This document shows, piece by piece, positions 6,791 to 9,279 of a DNA stretch of 9,279 nucleotides. The stretch's first letter is position 1, and each line of letters opens with the position of its first letter. Under the pieces are notes generated by a model. The model was not told the DNA's origin. It did not search any database and saw nothing but the letters and a program-made list of their open reading frames with translations. The stretch spans positions 1 through 9,279 of the forward strand of contig DMCY01000099.1 of the NCBI GenBank assembly GCA_003451675.1, read 5' to 3'. This DNA comes from Candidatus Atribacteria bacterium. GTDB taxonomy: Bacteria > Atribacterota > JS1 > SB-45 > 34-128. The translations under genes and the position numbers were made by a program.

Positions 6791-7735
6791 TTAAACTTCC
6801 TTTCCATTATTATTTTGTAGATCTTTTCTTCCTAAATTAAATCTATCTGCAAAATTAAGTTTACCTTTAATAAAAGGCACACTTAAGGCTATTACTACCA
6901 GTATAACAGAAATCATTTTCAAATCTCCTGGCTTAAAGCCAAAACTATAACCATAACGTAAAGCAATTATCATAATTAAACGATAAACCAAAGAACCAAC
7001 TAATACAGCGATTGTCCTCCAAAAAATAGTAGGAATTTTTATAATACTGATACCAATTATTACACAAGCCAATCCCGCAACTATTGTACCTAAACCCATA
7101 TTTACATCGGCAAATCCAGAATACTGAGCAAAAAGTGCTCCTGACAAACCTACTAAAGCATTAGAAAGGCAAAGTCCAATAATTTTAGTAAAATCCGTAT
7201 TAACTCCCAGGCTCCTAATCATCTGCTCATTATCTCCGGTGGCAATTATCGTTAACCCTATTTCTGTAGACAAGAAAAAATCTAAACTAAATTTGAGTAT
7301 CACCACCAAAAACAAGAAAAAGAAAGGAATCAGATAATCCATCGATAAATTAGGAAAATAATTTTTTATTTCTCCCAATAAGGTTACTTTTCCCAATAAG
7401 GGAATATTTGGTTTTCCCATAATTCTTAAATTTACCGAATATAGTAAAGTCATTGTCAAAATTCCTGATAAAAGATTAGTAAGTTTTAATTTGGTATGTA
7501 ATAATCCGGTAATTAATCCGGCAAGGGAACCCGCTATCATGGCTAAAAATGTACCCCATAATGGATCTCCACCAGAAAAAATGACCTTGGCGGCTACCGC
7601 TGCCCCCAAAGGAAAACTACCTTCAACTGTTAAGTCAGGAAAATCCAATACCTTGTAAGTAATGAATACTCCCAGGACCATTATTCCAAAAACTAATCCT
7701 TGTTCTAAAGCATGAAGAAAAAGACTTATCGACAT
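6791..7735 (-). CDS. ABC importer permease, TrpY-like (BPD_transp_2 type)
   Basis: Membrane channel subunit, 314 residues with about eight or nine hydrophobic segments. The N-terminal VLDFPDLTVEGSFPLGAAV (29-47) is characteristic of permeases paired with PF04392-type binding proteins. Residues 165-185 (ATGDNEQMIRSLGVNTDF) form the cytoplasmic coupling loop expected to touch the ATPase, followed by GLSGALFAQYSGF (196-208). The tail after about 290 is polar and cytoplasmic. AAGGA lies 9 bases before ATG 7733-7735, and the gene starts 29 bases after the binding-protein stop. A single permease gene implies a homodimeric channel. It has no sequence relation to the NSS transporter at 1719-3062. Confidence 0.94.
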   Translation of the reverse strand: MSISLFLHALEQGLVFGIMVLGVFITYKVLDFPDLTVEGSFPLGAAVAAKVIFSGGDPLWGTFLAMIAGSLAGLITGLLHTKLKLTNLLSGILTMTLLYSVNLRIMGKPNIPLLGKVTLLGEIKNYFPNLSMDYLIPFFFLFLVVILKFSLDFFLSTEIGLTIIATGDNEQMIRSLGVNTDFTKIIGLCLSNALVGLSGALFAQYSGFADVNMGLGTIVAGLACVIIGISIIKIPTIFWRTIAVLVGSLVYRLIMIIALRYGYSFGFKPGDLKMISVILVVIALSVPFIKGKLNFADRFNLGRKDLQNNNGKEV

Positions 7736-7764
7736 ATTATCTGATCCTTTCTTTTAATGGGGGA

Positions 7765-8787
7765 TTAATCACCCTGCACTTTACCATCTTTTATAATTTT
7801 ATCTGCTGCTTTTATAATTTCTTCACTTACAGAAATCCCAATGGTTTTTGCAGTATCCAGATTCACCACAAATTGTAAATCCTTAGGATCAGTTATAGTC
7901 TGAATAGGAATATCAGAAGGTTTAGCACCCTTAATAATCTTTAGAGCTATCTCTCCGGACTTCTTACCTAACGAAAAATAATCAATACCATAAGAAGCTA
8001 AAGCGCCTTTGTCAACCGTGCTCGGGTCAGCAACAATCAAAGCAATCTTCTCTTGATTACATACCTTTATCACAGATTCCAAGGCTGATACTACCGTATT
8101 ATCTGTAACAATATATAAAGCTTCCACTCTGTCAGCCAAAGATTGAGCTGCCATTAAAACTTCACTGGAATTACTTACTGTTACTTCTATCAAATTAAGA
8201 CCGAGCTCTTTGCAGGCTTCTTTTGCCACCTCAACTTGAACCACTGAATTTGCTTCACCCGCATTATAAATAGTTCCAACGTTTTTAGCTTTCGGTAAAA
8301 AACGTGGAATTAATTCAATCTGTTGCTTGTTTGGAGCGGCATCACTCATTCCGGTAAGATTATTCCCAGAACTTTCCCAACTCTTTGCCAAATTAGCAGC
8401 AACCGGATCGGTAACTGCAGTAATAACTATCGGAATATCCTGGTTGACTTGTAATGCTGCTTGGGCGGTAGGAGTAGCGATAGCAAAAATGATATCTACC
8501 TTATCATCTTTAAATTTCTGCGCAATAGAAATAGCATTATTAAAATCCCCTTGTGCATTTTGCAAATCATAGATTACATCTTCGCCTTCCTTCAATCCTG
8601 CTTCTTCTAAAGCGGCTATAAAGCCATCACGGGCAGCATCTAAAGCAGGATGTTCTACAATCTGAGTTACACCAATTACCAAAGGTTGAGCCCCGGCTAA
8701 GGATGATACTCCCCCGATAATCATAAGTGCAATCGCCAATAATAAAATTGATATAGTTTTAATTAAATTTAATTTCATCTTTTTCAT
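7765..8787 (-). CDS. ABC importer substrate-binding protein, TrpX-like (ABC_sub_bind family)
   Basis: Extracytoplasmic solute receptor of 340 residues in the PF04392 (ABC_sub_bind) family, which includes tryptophan-binding TrpX. Residues 1-33 are a Sec signal peptide, with likely cleavage after AGA (31-33). There is no lipobox cysteine, so it should be a free periplasmic protein, fitting a diderm cell. Family landmarks are TQIVEHPALDAARDGF (41-56), ITAVTDPVAA (122-131), NLTGMSD (143-149) and the C-terminal YGIDYFSLG (266-274). It is the first gene of the operon; AAGGAGA (complement of 8795-8801) lies 7 bases before ATG. A second Met at position 4 is a less likely start. The upstream attenuator with eight Tyr codons suggests tyrosine as ligand; the protein sequence alone does not decide between aromatic amino acids. 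Confidence 0.94.
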   Translation of the reverse strand: MKKMKLNLIKTISILLLAIALMIIGGVSSLAGAQPLVIGVTQIVEHPALDAARDGFIAALEEAGLKEGEDVIYDLQNAQGDFNNAISIAQKFKDDKVDIIFAIATPTAQAALQVNQDIPIVITAVTDPVAANLAKSWESSGNNLTGMSDAAPNKQQIELIPRFLPKAKNVGTIYNAGEANSVVQVEVAKEACKELGLNLIEVTVSNSSEVLMAAQSLADRVEALYIVTDNTVVSALESVIKVCNQEKIALIVADPSTVDKGALASYGIDYFSLGKKSGEIALKIIKGAKPSDIPIQTITDPKDLQFVVNLDTAKTIGISVSEEIIKAADKIIKDGKVQGD

Positions 8788-8861
8788 AATTTTTTCTCCT
8801 TTTTATTTTTTTTATTTTTTAGATTATTTTGTACAATTTTTCGCTTATCCCATGTTTAGTC

Positions 8862-8882
8862 CTACATTTCAATCTCCTCCTT
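8862..8882 (-). other. Perfect Shine-Dalgarno followed by ATG-TAG start-stop
   Basis: AAGGAGG (complement of 8876-8882) lies 8 bases before ATG (8865-8867), ideal spacing, yet the next codon is TAG (8862-8864). Another start is TTG (8870-8872), closer to the Shine-Dalgarno, opening a 17-codon frame to TAA at 8819-8821. The site is about 75 bases before the binding-protein gene. It could load ribosomes on the leader, be a start-stop regulatory element, or be a decayed leader peptide. Confidence 0.4.
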
Positions 8883-8923
8883 TCTCTTTATCGACATAAA
8901 ATTAATATTTTCTCTCAGAAAAT

Positions 8924-8974
8924 AAAAGTAGGGCCAAAGATGTTAAAATTAAAAACACCCATGGCCCTACTTTT
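8924..8974 (-). terminator. Second leader terminator (T2)
   Basis: A perfect 13-bp stem pairs AAAAGTAGGGCCA (8924-8936) with TGGCCCTACTTTT (8962-8974) around a 25-base loop. On the minus strand the RNA ends ACUUUUAUUUU, a reasonable termination tract; on the plus strand a five-T run also follows. It lies inside the leader, 11 bases after terminator 1. A competing 10-bp AU helix (8946-8955 with 8971-8980) would hold the 5' arm in its loop. Confidence 0.75.
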
Positions 8975-8984
8975 TAATTTATAA

Positions 8985-9024
8985 AAACCATAGGCATGCC
9001 CTGGGAGGCACATGCCTATGGTTT
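8985..9024 (-). terminator. Attenuator terminator (T1) downstream of Tyr leader peptide
   Basis: A perfect 14-bp stem pairs AAACCATAGGCATG (8985-8998) with CATGCCTATGGTTT (9011-9024), with a 12-base loop. On the minus strand it is followed directly by a five-U tract (the stem end plus UUAU). Its 5' arm overlaps the strand used by the antiterminator, so only one of the two can form. It stands 44 bases beyond the leader peptide stop codon, the usual place for an amino-acid attenuator. Confidence 0.85.
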
Positions 9025-9084
9025 AATTTTTGATAATAGCAATCTAAATCAACATTACTATTTATCTCTTAGGCATATACCCCC
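9004..9084 (-). promoter_or_regulatory. Antiterminator helix competing with T1
   Basis: In the minus-strand RNA, GGGGGUAUAUGCCUA (9084 to 9070) pairs along its whole length with UAGGCAUGUGCCUCC (9018 to 9004): 15 bp, 12 Watson-Crick and 3 G·U. It takes 8 of the 14 bases of T1's 5' arm. The enclosed segment contains a further 12-bp hairpin with one bulge (9054-9066 with 9032-9043). The upstream strand lies inside the last codons of the leader peptide, so a ribosome at the stop codon would cover it. Confidence 0.8.
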
Positions 9085-9155
9085 TCAAGATAATAGTAAT
9101 AGTAATAATAGTAGTTATTTATAATATTGTTTTTGCTTTGTATTCCAATTTTCAT
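9069..9155 (-). CDS. Tyrosine-rich leader peptide (attenuator sensor)
   Basis: A 28-codon ORF begins at ATG 9153-9155 and ends at TAA 9069-9071. It has an in-frame TGA just upstream of the ATG, so the start is unambiguous. Codons 15-22 (9090-9113) are eight consecutive tyrosine codons (five UAU, three UAC), and codon 27 is also Tyr. The first half is MKIGIQSKNNIINN, and the end is LEGVYA. The peptide is not expected to act itself; its translation senses charged tRNA(Tyr). The ribosome-binding site is weak (a GGTTG-like stretch), which is tolerable for a leader. The ATG is about 39 bases after the predicted transcription start, and the antiterminator strand lies in the last five codons. Position, content and downstream terminator make this a textbook attenuator layout. 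Confidence 0.85.
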   Translation of the reverse strand: MKIGIQSKNNIINNYYYYYYYYLEGVYA

Positions 9156-9188
9156 TTTTATTCAACCAACTCACTGTTAGTTTATAAG

Positions 9189-9205
9189 ATATTATTAAAT
9201 AATAT
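9189..9205. promoter_or_regulatory. Perfect 17-bp palindrome over the -10 and start site
   Basis: ATATTATT-A-AATAATAT is an exact inverted repeat with a single central base. It covers the -10 box and the predicted transcription start of the importer operon, where a repressor would block initiation. Being wholly A/T it could be chance in AT-rich DNA, and no regulator gene is seen nearby. Confidence 0.4.
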
Positions 9206-9229
9206 ACATCTCTTTCTCTATTATGTCAA
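9201..9229 (-). promoter_or_regulatory. Sigma-70 promoter of the ABC importer operon
   Basis: On the minus strand a perfect TTGACA (complement of 9224-9229) and TATATT (complement of 9201-9206, 5 of 6 consensus) are separated by exactly 17 bases. An A/T tract lies directly upstream of the -35 as an UP-like element. The start should be near 9194. No better-matched promoter was seen in the window. Confidence 0.75.
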
Positions 9230-9279
9230 ATTTTTTAAATTAGATTGTCATTTAAGAATCAAAACCGGACTGTTTTTTA

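Larger units (their letters stand above)
8788..9194 (-). promoter_or_regulatory. Roughly 400-nt regulatory leader of the ABC importer operon
   Basis: From the predicted transcription start near 9194 to the first structural gene, the minus-strand transcript contains in order: leader peptide ORF, antiterminator strands, terminator 1, terminator 2, an 8-bp hairpin (8906-8924, stem TATTTTCT/AGAAAATA, 3-base loop), and a Shine-Dalgarno with ATG-TAG. No T-box signature (GGGTGG..ACCGCG) or other riboswitch consensus was recognised. The length and two internal terminators imply that most transcripts stop before 8787 unless relieved. Confidence 0.75.

Noticed and set aside
8915..9013. 32-codon minus-strand ORF across both leader terminators, with a Phe-rich end
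   Set aside because: No Shine-Dalgarno before its ATG, and the Phe content follows from the U-rich terminator tracts; kept only as a remark on T2.
9090..9113. Tyr codon stretch as a mere trinucleotide microsatellite
   Set aside because: Considered seriously because the TAC/TAT units are repetitive; rejected because start, stop, promoter, antiterminator and terminator are all correctly placed around that one frame.
8788..9194. T-box or other tRNA/metabolite riboswitch
   Set aside because: No GGGTGG..ACCGCG antiterminator motif, AGUGA-type S-turn arrangement or other consensus was found; the leader peptide explains the layout better.
9253..9279. Hairpin AAAAC/GTTTT before a T-run at the window end
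   Set aside because: Only 5 bp, four of them A-T, and the adjacent gene, if any, lies outside the window.

Overview
This AT-rich bacterial window reads as a chromosomal segment of an uncultured or thermophile-type diderm. Three things point that way: a predicted secreted binding protein with no lipobox cysteine, a membrane-anchored M48 protease of the BepA-like type, and intergenic spacers full of short hairpins and simple-sequence filler of the kind common in AT-rich metagenome-derived genomes. Atribacterota-like bacteria would fit, but that placement is inference; the sequence carries no taxonomic marker gene.

Layout. Positions 1-595 hold no convincing gene but contain small hairpins, a diverged 29-bp direct repeat and a possible promoter. 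A plus-strand M50 (site-2) protease gene follows (about 596-1366), with a problematic start. After a 352-base AT-rich gap with a tiny ORF comes a plus-strand Na+-coupled neurotransmitter:sodium symporter (NSS) amino-acid transporter (1719-3062). A bidirectional terminator at 3119-3156 separates it from a convergent minus-strand pair: an AlaX-L type alanyl-tRNA editing protein (4406-5632, TTG start) and an M48 metalloprotease (3193-4338). A second gene-poor gap (5633-5983) carries inverted repeats and the terminator of the next minus-strand operon.

The right third is a minus-strand ABC importer operon of the TrpX/TrpY/TrpZ type: binding protein (7765-8787), permease (6791-7735) and ATPase (5984-6787), in that order of transcription. 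Its roughly 400-nt leader (8788 to about 9194) is the most interesting part of the window. A near-consensus sigma-70 promoter (9201-9229) is overlapped by a perfect palindrome (9189-9205). It drives a 28-codon leader peptide ORF (9069-9155) containing eight consecutive tyrosine codons. The end of that ORF can form a 15-bp antiterminator helix that excludes a 14-bp intrinsic terminator just downstream. This is the architecture of ribosome-mediated transcription attenuation, and it implies a transporter induced by tyrosyl-tRNA shortage and so probably a tyrosine importer. A second terminator with its own competing AU helix, and a perfect Shine-Dalgarno in front of an ATG-TAG start-stop, lie between the attenuator and the first structural gene.

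In the proposed model, when tyrosine is plentiful the ribosome reaches the leader stop codon, masks the antiterminator strand and transcription ends near 8980. When tyrosine is scarce the ribosome stalls in the tyrosine run, the antiterminator forms and the importer is made.
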